A stretch of DNA of 64,000 nt, from the NCBI GenBank assembly GCA_027475525.1, contig JAMWFC010000116.1, positions 1,115,826 through 1,179,825 on the forward strand, in the 5' to 3' direction. This DNA is from Macrolepiota albuminosa. Its lineage: Eukaryota > Basidiomycota > Agaricomycetes > Agaricales > Agaricaceae. The translations under genes and the position numbers were made by a program. The first letter of the stretch is position 1. Every line of letters begins with the position of its first letter. Below, in pieces: positions 43,206 through 55,500 of this stretch. The notes under the pieces are model-generated. The model had not been told where the DNA came from. It searched no databases and saw only the letters and a list, made by a program, of their open reading frames with translations.

Positions 43206-43434
43206 TCCAGACAAATTATTAAACTACTCATGAACTTCTCTTTCCTTTATTGCTGCTCTATGTGCGTTTCTCCAATTCAATAAATTATGGTCGTGACGCA
43301 CAGGAGATAAATCTTCAAATCAGTAAGGCTTCTGAAATGACTCGCACATCATCAACTTTCTTAATGTATTAAGCGAACAATGTACACATCTAGAATACGG
43401 TCCTTCCTTCCGACTTACAGGGTATATAACATGG

Positions 43435-44771
43435 TCAATTGTCCCAGAAATCCTCCCATACTGCCATAGGCTTCACATCCACGCCAACACCACGAATCGC
43501 CGCTTGGCCTTGGATAAGTCTCAGCTCCCGGCCGCGCATACGACGGGTTCTGCGTAGAGGTTCCAAATCATCCGCCTCGTCATCCGTTGATAAGCGTTCG
43601 TGCTCTGGTAACGTGATCGCGTGCGCGTGAGTGAGGCGCAGTATGTGGTGCGTTACGGCGAGGGCATGCGCTGCAGCATGTGCGATAGGGCGTTTGAAGG
43701 ATGATTCTAGTGCAGTGTCGTTGTTCGAGGTAACGGGGGGAGGGAAGTGCGCAAGCAGGAGGGCAGAGAAGAGGTCACCGACGCCTGAGAAGTAACCGGG
43801 TATCAGGGGAACGCTTTGAGCGTATACAATGGGTCTTCCCTGAGCAGATTCTGGAGAAGAAGAAGACGCAATACAAAGTAGCTGCTCTGTATCAGTCGTA
43901 TTCTGAATCATTGATGGGAGAGCCAAAGAAAGCCACGGGGTGAGCGGAATGGAAGAAATAACGACATTGGGAACGTGATAATTTTCATGCAGGATGGATA
44001 ACGCTTTGCGAAGTGATGGTAGATCTTCCAGTTTGGTATCTGTCAACGTCCTGGCTTCAAATTATTATTCTTGCCACCTAAATCATACTCTTTGAGGACT
44101 TACTCGACTTCAAACCAGTTAGGAGATATGATGGTAGCGAGCGGAAGCATATCACGATATATGGGTATAACGTCCGCGGCAACATAGAGCTTGCCAGCAT
44201 CACCCATTACGGCTACAAACGGAAACATCCGGTCGGTCACCATACACGATGGGTGTTCAATGGACATACGATCGAGTAGGTATATCAAGCCAGGCCTTTC
44301 GTTCTTCAGTTTACGTGCGAGGTTTGCAACTGCCGATAGACCTTCTGCACCGGGGACGTAACCTTTGTAACGGAATCAAACGCAAAATCATTTTGAGAGG
44401 AGACAAGACAGACCTGTAAGTAGCCGTGTAGGTATCATCAGCTCATTCCGCTCCATTCCTTCAAAAATGGCATTCAGTTCAGCTGTTGTTGCTTTCGTGC
44501 CCAGAGATCGACCATATCCTTAAGAAGTGGATTCACGTCATTTATAATGAATTGTCTGCAGTGAAGCTCACCTGAATGGTTGGAGAAGTGGACAGTGTTC
44601 ACGACCTTGGAAACCACTCAGTGTGTGACCATGGAATAGCTGTACATGACTACTTACATCCACATCATAGCCAAGGCATTGGAGCGGAAAAACAGCCGCC
44701 TTTCCACCTACATATCCATAGACAACATGAGATTGGATACTCAACACACGCTCTGCAAAAAAGGGTTCCAT
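43435..44771 (-). CDS. Pyridoxal kinase, 356 aa, six exons
   Basis: Minus-strand exons 44771-44658, 44605-44572, 44518-44414, 44362-44270, 44212-44104 and 44050-43435 total 357 codons; introns are 51-57 bp. The enzyme phosphorylates pyridoxal, pyridoxine or pyridoxamine in the vitamin B6 salvage route. Evidence in order: [22 protein letters not shown] at the N-terminus (substrate side), [13 protein letters not shown], the DPVMGD block created across the fourth intron, [12 protein letters not shown] across the fifth, and the anion hole/catalytic motif [12 protein letters not shown] near residue 240. A hydrophilic insert (about 290-320) rich in Glu/Asp and Arg is longer than usual. Its start lies 193 bp from the stop of the secreted-protein gene on the same strand. 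Confidence 0.9.
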
Positions 44772-44964
44772 AATCGTACTAGCAGAGGAGTTGGAGAAAG
44801 CTTGCCTGGAAAAATTGCTGGCTCCGAGTACTCGCTCAAGTTCTGATAATGATCGCGAGTTACGTAAACGCTCACAAATTTGAAATCAATCATGGTTTTC
44901 GAAAAAAATGAATCATTGACAATTGCAATCCATTTCTACCTATATTAAGGCTACGCGCTAAGGC

Positions 44965-46472
44965 TCACAACCACTTGTATGCTCTTGCGCTCGGCGCTGA
45001 TGACCCTACGCTAGTCGACGAGCCTGTGTTGGTTGAAGACGGCGACGCAGAACTACCGCTGGGGGTCGGGGAAGGGTTGGCGATGCTTGAAGCTACGTCT
45101 TGGGGGTTCGCCGTGCTTGTAGTTGCAGCCGACACAGAAGAAGCGCTAGCACTGGTCGGGGCGGAAGGTGGACTAGAGGCTTGTACGACCTCAACATCAA
45201 GAACATTAGCGGTTCCAGCAGTAGGCGCAGCTCCATTGATAGTCGAAGCATTAGGTGACGCATTGACGCTTGGTGTGGCGCCATTGTTGGTCACAGTCGA
45301 ACTCGTAGCAGCACTAGATGACGTGTTGGCGGTTGGTGCGGCACCACCAGTGGTTGCAGTCGGACTCGCGGACGCACTCGGTGTGGCACCAATGTCCGCC
45401 GCAGAGAGAGATGTCGTAGGACCAGTTGTCACAGTCACCGTTTTCGTCATGGTCGCGACAGAAGAGCCACCATTCGGAGCGTCAGCAGCAACGTCAGCCA
45501 TGTCCTCGGCCTTTGCAGACTCAGCAGACTCAGGAGCAAATATGAGATGCACGTTTGCCTGTTTATCTCCGTCTTTTCTCCTAAGAACGCTCTGAGCTCC
45601 GTCAGTCTGGCGCGTGAAAGAAAGCGGTGAAATCTCCCGAGATGTTTCGTTGTAAGCATAGTCTTGCGCCATTCCGCTCTTCCCAGACTCGTCGCAAGGA
45701 GAGACGTAGAGATTTCTGTTCTCGGATTGCGTCGAATTATACCCCACACACCACATTTTGGTAGGTTCAGATCGGTCGGGCGAAGACATTTGAAGGGTGA
45801 CAACTTTGAGCTCTTGAGTGTCGGAGGAAGTACGTACGAGCTTGAACCTCATTGGATCCTTCTCTGTCGCCTGTACTGGGAGAGACTTCGGATGAGCATC
45901 TTTCTCATCATTCTTCACTGCCAGATAACCCAGACGCTGGTAATCATCGGTCTAGAAAGTTTTGCATTGGTCAAGAAATGAAATGGGAATTCATGTTGAC
46001 ATACCACGATGGAGATGAAACCGTCCTGTGACTGCGCCTCTTGTCCTTTAATGTCTCTCGAGTACCTCGAGTACCCATACGGCTGCAAGTGCTTCGAGTT
46101 ATGTGATACAGTGTACGAATCTCCGTGCTTTCCTAGAGACCAAGGAGGGGAACGCTGAGAACGCTTCCCCAATGATCCGATACCTAGGTAAAGACAGATC
46201 TGTGGACATTTGTCTTTAGCGCATTCATCATCGCGTTTCATGGCCTTGGCTTGCGTAAAGCGGAATGCCCTCTGGAAGCTCGCGGCGTCGAAGGAACGCT
46301 GAAAACCCGATCAGTGTGCAGAAGCTCATGAATGGATAGGACAAACCGCTGTGTTTGCAATCTCGTCCGCCCGAGGGATAACGGCGGCACCAACAGAAAG
46401 AGGTGAATTCGAGAAAGAGGCGAGGGAGATGAAGGCGGCGAGAACGGCGAAACGGGGGGAGAGGGCAACCAT
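44965..46472 (-). CDS. Secreted Ser/Thr/Ala-rich protein, 451 aa, four exons
   Basis: Minus-strand exons 46472-46347, 46298-46184, 46132-46005 and 45951-44965 total 452 codons; introns are 48-53 bp. The N-terminus (LSPRFAVLAAFISLASFS, ending near VGAA) is a classical signal peptide. A globular part with several Cys (DECAKDKCPQIC, MWCVGYNST, VSPCDESG) covers about residues 45-250. The last 200 residues are a Ser/Thr/Ala/Pro-rich mucin-like tail. The protein ends ARAYKWL, with no hydrophobic GPI-anchor tail. It may be a wall-associated or extracellular glycoprotein. I do not recognise the globular part. A Gly/Asp/Lys-rich stretch resembles secreted fungal carbohydrate-binding proteins only loosely. 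Confidence 0.75.
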
Positions 46473-46667
46473 GATCAACAGTGATAATAAAGAGGTAATA
46501 TGTGCGCGGAGTGTGAGTAGTGGACGAAGTCCTTGTGTGGTAGTGTGTGGATAAAGAAAATGTCAAGAGGTTTGAAGTCGAAAAGAGATAATAAAAATGA
46601 TCACCAGGATCAGATGAAGGTAAAAAGAAAGAAAAGAATGGGCGACCGTCTTGAACACAAAGGGTTC

Positions 46668-46853
46668 TTATAGTAATTCTGGGTATTTGCTTTGCTTTGG
46701 CCAGTAGCGATCGATCGAGTCTTTTGACTTTGGGTCAGCCAACGCGATGGCTTTCCAAGCCTCAGGAGTAGTCGTTGTCAGCCGACATGCATGACACTCA
46801 CTGTAGAAGCAGTAGCATAACACCGCCACAAGTGGGTAGTAGTGTACATACAT
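46668..46853 (-). CDS. Doubtful small ORF, 61 aa
   Basis: A minus-strand ORF with a hydrophobic start (YYPLVAVLCYCFY) and a hydrophilic C-terminal half (TPEAWKAIALADPKSKDSID). The composition is protein-like and it is divergent from the next ORF, but a GTGAGT-like sequence inside it could instead be a splice donor. No family recognised. Confidence 0.2.
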   Translation of the reverse strand: MYVHYYPLVAVLCYCFYSECHACRLTTTTPEAWKAIALADPKSKDSIDRYWPKQSKYPELL

Positions 46854-46880
46854 TCCCCAAGTTTACTGTATACTTACTAG

Positions 46881-47186
46881 GTGATGTACAAAGAAGGTGC
46901 TAAGAACGCAGAGGATGCATTTCGTTTTGACCGCGTTGAACTCGAAAGCGAAGGAGTGGTGACATCATGTGATCGCATTGTCCGTTCCGATGGACCGAAA
47001 CGTCCACCAAAGACAGCCAAGTGGGATTATAAAGTGAAAGCTATGTATCAGCAATATTCTCCGGTAATCCGTCTGTCGTCTGACTGACAAGGATAGTCAT
47101 GGCAAGGGAGCGATGGAGCAGGAGACATTGCAGCGCAGGATGACCATGTAACAGCAGAGTTTTTAGACGAAGAACAAGCGACTTAG
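46881..47186 (+). CDS. Doubtful small acidic gene, possibly spliced
   Basis: An ORF from 46881 encodes a charged protein (NAEDAFRFDRVELESEGVV, then PKRPPKTAKWDYK). A second open piece (47097-47186) is acidic and ends EEQAT-stop. A splice from GTGAAA (about 47034) to the TAG at 47096 (63 bp) would join them into about 80 aa, but other joins are possible. No family is recognised. It ends 200 bp before the thioesterase gene. Confidence 0.25.
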
Positions 47187-47388
47187 ATGTCATAAGCCGA
47201 GAATATCAACTTTGGATAAGGACGACACGAACAGATGATCTATCGGTGTCAGTTTTCACCTTTAGGTCGCCTCATGGCCAGTTCTGTTAAAGTTGATTTG
47301 TCAGTGTTGTGAAACCAACATTCTTACCATGGATGCCGATCATGGCCGTCTCAACGCTAGGCGGTGTCAACTTCAACCTCGGTCAGTC

Positions 47389-48352
47389 ATGCAATCTCTA
47401 CGATGGGGCCAGAGGACCATCTTGTCAGCATTTAATATCCTCCAGACACGACACAAAACGATTAGTGTCAGCCCTTTCGTTTTCACAATTCTTGCTCTGA
47501 CTTCTGTGAAAGGCACTGCAAGCTGCGTTTCGAGACCCCTCGTCACCATTTCACATTCCTCCGGGGACTCAAGGGCCCTCATCACCTGATCCGCCCTCTG
47601 AGTTCGATGTAGAAGACGTAGTGGATCCACTAATTGCAGCCACACAGAAGCTCAAAGAGGCAGGTTTCGACCCGACATCTTTTTGGGAGCAGCGGATCGT
47701 TTGGGGGGATCAGGATGCATTCCAGTGCGTTGTTTTTGTGAAACATACTTTATGTCCTCATGTCTCCTCATCACATAGGCACGTAAACAATACACGGTAT
47801 AGTACGACGTGCTTCTTTCAGCATTCCATGCCTGTAACACGCTCGATATGATCATTAGTACGTTTTTTTGAATCTGTCAGTTTCCAGATTGTATCACGCA
47901 TAATCGCGTCGTTAATATACTCGTATAGAGCCGGATCAAGTGGATGGCGTCCCTTGGACGCGAGCTTGGAGGACAGGCAAAGGCAGATGCAATGATCAAG
48001 GGACAAGGTGTCTCCCTCATTCTCAAGTCGATAGAGGTCCGATTTCGTAGACCAGTGACATTCCCAGACACCGTACGACCTTTACATCGATACGTGCCAT
48101 GGTGAAACTCACAGTTCTGACGTCTTACAGCTCCTTATCGGTTATCGCCCTAAGGACTCCTCGGAAGCAAACATTTACAATGATCCTGCTGTGTTGAATG
48201 TCACGGCATCCGCTTACTCTATTTCGCAGCAAGCTATCGTTGCAACCTCAAGTGAGGCCTTGGTCTGGTATGACTATGATCGGCTGAAAAAGTGTGTTCC
48301 TGGTGAAGAGGTGCAGTCCGTTATTTCTGGCCGCATGAGAAGTTCGAGCTAG
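47389..48352 (+). CDS. HotDog-fold thioesterase-like protein, 231 aa, six exons
   Basis: Exons 47389-47466, 47513-47724, 47779-47801 (23 nt), 47859-47875 (17 nt), 47929-48072 and 48131-48352 total 232 codons; introns are 46-58 bp. The two micro-exons are required: only they join VWGDQDAFQHVNNTRY to RFFESSRIKWM. This is the core of the 4-hydroxybenzoyl-CoA thioesterase family, with the Asp/His-Val-Asn-Asn box. Next come GQGVSLILKSIEVRFRRPV and a C-terminal strand (TSSEALVWYDYDRLK). The N-terminus (MQSLRWGQRTILSAFNILQ) is basic and amphipathic like a mitochondrial presequence. It probably hydrolyses an acyl-CoA, possibly in mitochondria; the substrate is unknown. Confidence 0.85.
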
Positions 48353-50645
48353 ACAGTGAAGAAGGTGAATGTTATAGGTACTCGCTGTCTCGACCTGCTG
48401 AATGTTACTCTTAATTTTCTTTGGCTGAAGTTACTTTGATGATAGTTTTTTCTCCAGTTTGGAATGGGCGACCCCTTTCCACAACATGCATATCCTCATG
48501 ACGAGATTAATATGGAGACTCAGCCTTCAAGATTGTTGCTATTAACCCGTTCATTGACGCTAATTTCAGCAAAGCACGAGACGCCCAACCAAAAGTTTCG
48601 CACTAACACCATCAAGAGCGTAATGGCTTGTCGTTATCAGCAGAGAAGCATTATGAACTCGTTCTAGCCTCCTTATCCTTGTCCTCTCTGCGCCTTGCTT
48701 TGTGAAAGAACAAGTCAGCCGAATTTGAAACCCCCTAATGAAAGATCCAGATAATGCCGTACAACTTCTCTTTGTTCGGAAAATGGATGCATAACTATAT
48801 GTATGTACCTGGTCTTTTGGCGCAAGTTAATCCGGATTTGCCGTAACATGCAGGCAACCCGGCCTCGCATCGTTCACGTTTAGGGTGCGTCTATTGATAA
48901 TTCTCGAGTTCTGCCTGGGTTCGCTTTCACGACATCTCTGCAACCCTGGTTTCTCGAAACCACGTGAATCCAAACGTCTTGCATGTTCAACTAACGCGGT
49001 AGAAGACCATTTCAGTGCCTTGAAGTTCGACCGCTTTTCTTCGCGGAGAGAACCTCTGGATTTTCTTCTTTTTCGTTATCATGTTTACACGACCGTGCCT
49101 TCTTTATTTTCCTTTTCCATTTTCCGTATACCATGCTATCGCAAGGGTTCTCATGCCGAACTGCGAGACCCCTCGCACCTCCATTTGTCGTTCGGTCAAT
49201 GAAATCCTCGTCTCCATTGAGAGGCTGGCGCTTCGTGCGTGAAAAAATGCCGTGTATTCGGCAACAAACATTACCCCTCTCGGCCGCAGTAACCTCTCTC
49301 CGATCCAACGAGAATCGACGTGTCACAAGCTCCCTTTTGAAACCTTAAACCAAGGCTATCACAAGAAATTATCGACCATGTGCTCCCAGGCGCACGAAAC
49401 GAGGGATTTGTTTACGAATGACAGCATGCAAAATTCTCGTGACGCCGATGATGTGGTCATTTTTGATGCGCGCACATATTGGAATTCACACGTACGATTG
49501 ATGCCGTGAATTAACAGAGACAGCAGAACCCGCGACCACCAGGCTGGTGTGTAATGGAACGACTGCAGCATGTGAGGACACCTGGCGCGCCACGAAGATC
49601 AGCACGAGATAAGTACGTTGGAAAATGAACACAATCATATCTACAAACGAAGCCCCTTTAGAGATTACGTCAGGTCACGTCTACGTATGTGCACCGAGTA
49701 CGCGGCATCTGGCAACTGGATCTGCCGAATCAAGGTAGCGACCAACCACCGTCTAACTAACAATACCATCGAGTTCCGGAATCGAAACCTTGACCAATCT
49801 GTCCACGCGCGCTGGCGCTGGCGCGTTCAATCACTCGCGATGGAAGCCCATCGCACACACCACGCGCATCCTCGCGATTTGCATATTCCAACGGCATGGG
49901 CCATATGTGAGTCCGAGCCGGCTCCATGGCGCGCCACTCCTACGTACGTGCGCATCGCTATGTACATAGTCGCGGGCCCACCGGCATGGGTGTCATGTCT
50001 CCTCGGAGACGTCCCACCATCAATTGGGCACATCAATGGCACAAATTGACAACCACTCGGCAGTTCCATGGCGGATAAAAATAGCGATGCTGGCCATGGA
50101 CATGTCATTTGTCGTTGTCAGGTGGGAAACGGACCGCCGGCATCGTGACAAACGTGGCTGACCCATGGCTGCGAGTGAGCGAGCGACGACGACGACGACG
50201 AATCCCGCAGTCGAGTTGGGTCCGAGCGACTAGCCTCTCGTAACTGATGGCTCTCTCCGTGGAAGACAAAAAGCACCGGTTTGAAGGGGGTTATCGGGTA
50301 TGGAAAGGGCCGAACCAAGGTCGGTGGACGCTAAAACCCATTCATGAGAGGTCCGACTTTTCCCTCCGTAGCGGCCGACGCACGACGTGCATGTCATCCA
50401 TCCGTTTCGACGCCAATGTCCGTCCGACGTCGAGGAGTAAGTATGTCCCACATTTTTGACATGTGTACCTTTGGACCCTGGATGCTGGCTGACATGCTGT
50501 GCTGTGCCCTGTCGTCGTTTCCCAGTCCACGGGTCACCATTCATCATATACAATACACGCATACACACATATGTACATGTAGGATCAGGGTGGCGATGGC
50601 GACGGAACTTTTGAATTTGATATGTATGTTATGTTTGTTTTGTAC
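48353..50645. other. Intergenic, no gene seen
   Basis: Only short ORFs without content. A short GC-rich palindromic stretch (GCGCGCTGGCGCTGGCGCG, about 49807) and CGA-repeat (50188-50200) are the only local features. Confidence 0.5.
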
Positions 50646-50659
50646 TCCTGGTACCTCGG
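50646..50659 (+). repeat. Left target-site duplication of the LINE
   Basis: TCCTGGTACCTCGG occurs here and, identical, at 57083-57096. The copies flank the LINE exactly, so this is the 14-bp target-site duplication made on insertion. Confidence 0.92.
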
Positions 50660-50744
50660 GAAAACGCTCCTTGATCCGATACTACCACTAGACAGTGAAA
50701 TTCCCACGGTCTAAGAGGCAGAGAGGACAGGTGTAACAGTACAA

Positions 50745-52559
50745 ATGTACAGCGAGAGCGCCACAAAGAGACAGAAAGGGGGCCCGAATGGGCACCCAAG
50801 AGACCCAGAACCGGACATAACCACACCGGCGAAACCGGTACTTGGACGACGAAAGCGAGACACGGAAGGTCTCGGTCAACAAGTCGAACAAGAACCGAAA
50901 ACGACCGAAAGGCCAGACCGGCGCGCAGAGTCGGCGATGAATGTCGAATCGGACACGGAGATGGAGGAGCAGACGACGTCGGCAGAGGCAGAGGCAATAG
51001 TCTTGAGCCAGCTTGAGAACTTGCGGAGAGAGCTAAGACGCTTCTCCGACCATCATGTCTGGGGAAAGCGTGCAATAGAAGCAGCGTACGAAGTGGCAAG
51101 AAAGCTCGTCCCAGATCTGGTGGATGCAGGTGAGAAATACCTCGAAGGCAATAAATCTGATACCTCGCGTGCGCTACAGGAGACAGCGGAACTACGCACC
51201 ACCGTGAATGACCTAGTCAAGGCGGTGGGACACCTTGTAAAGCGCCAGGAAGCAGAACAGACGAAGGAGGGTAAGTACCAGAACCAACCACCGTTAACCC
51301 AAGGAGCGAGAACAGTAGTGGCAACGGGCCCGACCTACCGACCCGTAAAGGCGAACCCGGCAACAACCAAAAACACGACCCCAACCCAGCGACAGCAGTA
51401 CTCCCCGCGCTCACCACGAGACCAATACCACCCGGCCCGTCTGATCATTGTACCAAGGGGGAGCAAGATAGACACGGAAGACCTGAACCCACGCAGGCTG
51501 GTGAACCTGATAAATGACCGACTAGCCCAATCAGAGAATGCGAAACACCTACGAGTCGCCTCGGCACAATATAATCATAACCAAAACCTGATCATTATGA
51601 TGCGCGAGGATCAAAAGGGGGAAGAGCTCAGACAACATGCAAGGGAGTTCATCGACATACTCGGCATCCCGGAACACACGGTAGACATGCTCACAGACGA
51701 CAGGAGATATAAGGTCAGAATAAATGGAGTGTGGACAGGGAGAGATGGAGAAGGGGGTTACAACACCCCAGACGACCTAAAGGAGGAACTAGAAAGGTTC
51801 AATCCAATCATGTCCAGAGTCTCACTAATAGGCAAGCCTAGGTGGATGCGAGCGGAAACGGACATACAGAAGAAAGAACACTCCTCTATCGTACTGGAAT
51901 TTGCAAAGGAGGATGACGCACAGACAATGCTAAACGCGAAGTACATCGCGATGTACACGAACTTCTGCGAGGTGGTTCACCACGCAGACAGACCCCCAGT
52001 GTTACAATGTAGCAAGTGCTGGGCGATCGGACACCACATTTCAAGATGCAAATACGCGATGAGGTGCCGTCTATGCGCCGGAGAACACAACGAGAAAGAC
52101 CACGACAAAGTCGTAGACAGCCACATGGCAGAAGAAGGAGAAGAAGGAGAAGGGAGCGATGGACAGAGGAACAGAGGTGGTAATAGGTGCGTAAATTGCG
52201 GGGGAGATCATCCGGCGACAGAGAGGAATTGCCCCGAACGGAGACGCTCCCAAATGATAGCCAGAGAAAGAGACCACGCGATCATAGAGGGCGGGGCAAC
52301 AATCAAGAAAAGAAAACCGCTGAGGAGGAAGGAGAACGGACCGAACGCGACCGGTGCGAACAGAGCAGAAGGTAACGCAAAAAGCCAGACAACGACCAGT
52401 CTCAACCAGAGACCTGGGGACGAAAAACGTAACGCAAACAGCTCAATGTCACTCGAAAACCTCCTGAACCATGGGGCAGGGGAAGAAGAGGAGCAGATGG
52501 AGATAGTGACGGATGAGGAGACAGAAAGACGCAACCCCGGTAACGTGCCCACAATATGA
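50745..52559 (+). CDS. LINE ORF1, zinc-knuckle RNA-binding protein, 604 aa
   Basis: The protein begins with a charged, Lys/Arg/Glu-rich segment (about 1-100). A probable coiled region follows (85-170), then an RRM-like middle. Cys/His knuckles lie near residues 420-510: CSKCWAIGHHISRC (C-x2-C-x4-H-x4-C), CRLCAGEHNEKDH and CVNCGGDHPATERNC. It is the nucleic-acid chaperone of the LINE ribonucleoprotein. Its TGA stop overlaps the ORF2 start in ATGA (52556-52559), so ORF2 is probably made by stop-restart translation. Confidence 0.9.
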   Translation: MYSESATKRQKGGPNGHPRDPEPDITTPAKPVLGRRKRDTEGLGQQVEQEPKTTERPDRRAESAMNVESDTEMEEQTTSAEAEAIVLSQLENLRRELRRFSDHHVWGKRAIEAAYEVARKLVPDLVDAGEKYLEGNKSDTSRALQETAELRTTVNDLVKAVGHLVKRQEAEQTKEGKYQNQPPLTQGARTVVATGPTYRPVKANPATTKNTTPTQRQQYSPRSPRDQYHPARLIIVPRGSKIDTEDLNPRRLVNLINDRLAQSENAKHLRVASAQYNHNQNLIIMMREDQKGEELRQHAREFIDILGIPEHTVDMLTDDRRYKVRINGVWTGRDGEGGYNTPDDLKEELERFNPIMSRVSLIGKPRWMRAETDIQKKEHSSIVLEFAKEDDAQTMLNAKYIAMYTNFCEVVHHADRPPVLQCSKCWAIGHHISRCKYAMRCRLCAGEHNEKDHDKVVDSHMAEEGEEGEGSDGQRNRGGNRCVNCGGDHPATERNCPERRRSQMIARERDHAIIEGGATIKKRKPLRRKENGPNATGANRAEGNAKSQTTTSLNQRPGDEKRNANSSMSLENLLNHGAGEEEEQMEIVTDEETERRNPGNVPTI

Positions 52560-55500
52560 AAACTAAGCCAATTCGCATTGTACAGCTAAATACCAACAGG
52601 AGTAACATGGTGTGCCACACCATGTTGAACACGTTTATAGACAATTTTGACATAATCCTCGTCACGGAACCGTGGTGGGGACAGATAGGTAATGAACAGA
52701 GGGGCCCAGCAGTGTTGGGGACGTGGACCCCGATCCCGCCGGCAGCGAGAATACCGGAGGACATGAGGCCAAGGGTGATGGCCTATGTGAAGAGGAGGCA
52801 GGATTTCGAAGTAACGTTACGTTCAGACCTTGTTAAAGATCTGGACATACAAATATTAGACATTACACAAGCTAATTATCCAACAGTCACGGTCGTAAAT
52901 GTGTACAGCCAGCCCAGGAATAGGAACCAACCGACGCAAGATGATGCTTCGACAAGGCTCCGCACAATCGAACTCCCGACGGAACGCCCGGTGATCCTGA
53001 GTGGGGACTGGAACCAGCACCACTCCATGTGGAGCAAAGGTGAGCCCCCACCGGCGGAGAGGACACAGGAACTCGTAGAGTGGCTGCAGGAACACGACTT
53101 CACTCTGCTCAACGAAAAAGGACTATGCACATATCATGAACACCGCCGACGCGGGGCTACATCAGTACTGGACCTTACGTGGGCAAACTCGGAAGCACTA
53201 GCTTTGGACGCCACGAAGGAATGGTCGATAGACCCAAATCTGTCGTGCGGTTCTGATCACTTCGCTCTGAAGTGGACAATCGACCACGGCACTGCGGAAA
53301 TACAGAATGTCATGGGGAAGAGATACAACTACAAGGAAACCAAACCGGAAGATTGGCAAGAGGCATTCAGCCAGGAGATGGAGACGAATGAAGAAAGGTG
53401 GGTATCCCTACAAGATCTAGACACTAACCGTTCCCCAGAGCAACTCGACGAAGATGTCGAACTCATCACGAATGCGATGAAAAGCGCAACGGAAGGAACA
53501 GCAAGGGAGAGGAAACTCTCCGAAAAAGCAAGACCATGGTGGACAGAAGCTCTAGGTGAGGCCAACGAGAAGCGGATGAGACTACGGGAGGAGCAGAGAG
53601 CGCACGTGTCCCGGTGGGGGGAACAGAGCGACGAAATTAACAGAGACATACGCAAGGTGACTAACTATTTTAGGAGGCTCTACAAACACGAGAAAATGAA
53701 GTGGATAAACGACACATTGGAGGAAGCGACCCCACAGAATATGTGGAAGCTGCGGGGATGGACCAGAGGAACCAGGAACTATCCATCACCGGCAATGAAG
53801 AGGAGAGGGGGTGGTCTAGCGATAAGCCATGATGAAAAGTGTGATGCTCTGCGAGAGGCACTATTCAGACCTCCTCCGGCACTGCAGGACAACGAAGGAC
53901 CAGACCTGACAAGGGTAAGCCGACGAGACCACGCACATATCAGACTTACGCGCGAAGAGGTAAGAGAAGCCATCTACCGACACAGCACAAAAAAGGCGCC
54001 AGGGGTCAGCCAACAGCCGTTCAACACGGTCCGGTGGGCATGGGAAGCAGAGGGTGATACGATCTTCGCCCTAATGCATCACTGCATAGAAACGGGCTAC
54101 CACCCCAAGATGTGGCGGCAAGCAGTCGCAGTAGCGCTACGCAAACCGGGGAAGCCCGATTATGCAGAGCCGAAGGCATACAGACTGATACAGTTACTGG
54201 AGTGCCTCGGGAAGGTCCTGGAGGGGATAGTAGCAAAGAGGATAAGTTACCTCGTTGGCAGGCACGACCTGGTACCACCAACACAGTTTGGGGGTCGCCC
54301 GAGCAGCTCGACTAACGATGCCTTACTAACACACATAGAGGACATTCAGATGGCAAGGAAACATGGTAAAGTCACTTCCATACTGACGTTTGATATATCA
54401 GGTTTCTTTGACAACGTCAATCACGCGCGACTGCTTAGGGAGCTACGACGCAAGGGCATCCCATTGCCACTTGTGAAATGGGTAGCGTCATTTCTGAGCG
54501 AGAGGCAAGCAGCGATATGCCTAGATGGGGTAAGAGGTGACATGAAGCCGGTCAAGAACGGCATACCTCAAGGTTCACCGGTGTCACCAATTCTCTCGAT
54601 AGTCTACGGCAGCGAGATACTAGAGCTGATGGAAGCCAGACGACGGAACTTTGATGATGGCACGACCCTGCTAATGTACATCGATGACGGTACTCTCAGG
54701 GCCGCATCGAAGTCACTGGATGCCAACGTCCGGACATTAAGGCGCGACTTCATCTTTGTAAACGATTGGCTAACCAAAGTGGGTCTTTCAACAGAACCAG
54801 AGAAGACGGGTCTCATGCACCACTCGTGGAAACAAGATAAAGGCTACTCCCCCCCGATCAGGCTACCCATGCCAGACGGATCGGAAACGACAGTTAGGGC
54901 AGGGGAAACGATACGCATTTTAGGATTGTTCATTGACAGGAAACTGACGTTTAATCAGCATGTACAGATTGTTACACAGAAGGCCAAGAGGGCGGTGGCA
55001 TCAGCACGGATGTTAGCCAACACCGTGCGAGGTCTAAGCCAATACCAGCTGCGGATGATGTACAAAGCATGCGTGGCGCCAATCATGACGTACGCAAGTC
55101 CAATATGGTGGACAGGTAAGAAGATACATGCGTCTAAACTAACGAAAGTACAGAACGACGCACTCAGACACATGTCTGGCGCATTCAAGACAACGCCGGT
55201 GAAAGCACTTGAAGTCGACATGTCGATCCCGCCAATAGAGATCCTATTGGACATGCTCACAGGAGGATACGCCGTCAGACTCCACAAACTCAAACCATCC
55301 AACCCGGTGCTCGAACGCCTCCCTGCAGAGTGGAGGCAAGGCAGACCTGCGACTATACCGCCCCCCTTCACACCTGGAGGACGCTCCCAAAGCAAGATAC
55401 GGACGAAGCAGACCCAACTGGAAAAGATAGCCAGAAAGACCTTCAGACCGTTCGTAGGTGAAAGCATTGACCCATTCGTAGCGCCACCTTGGCAGAAGAC

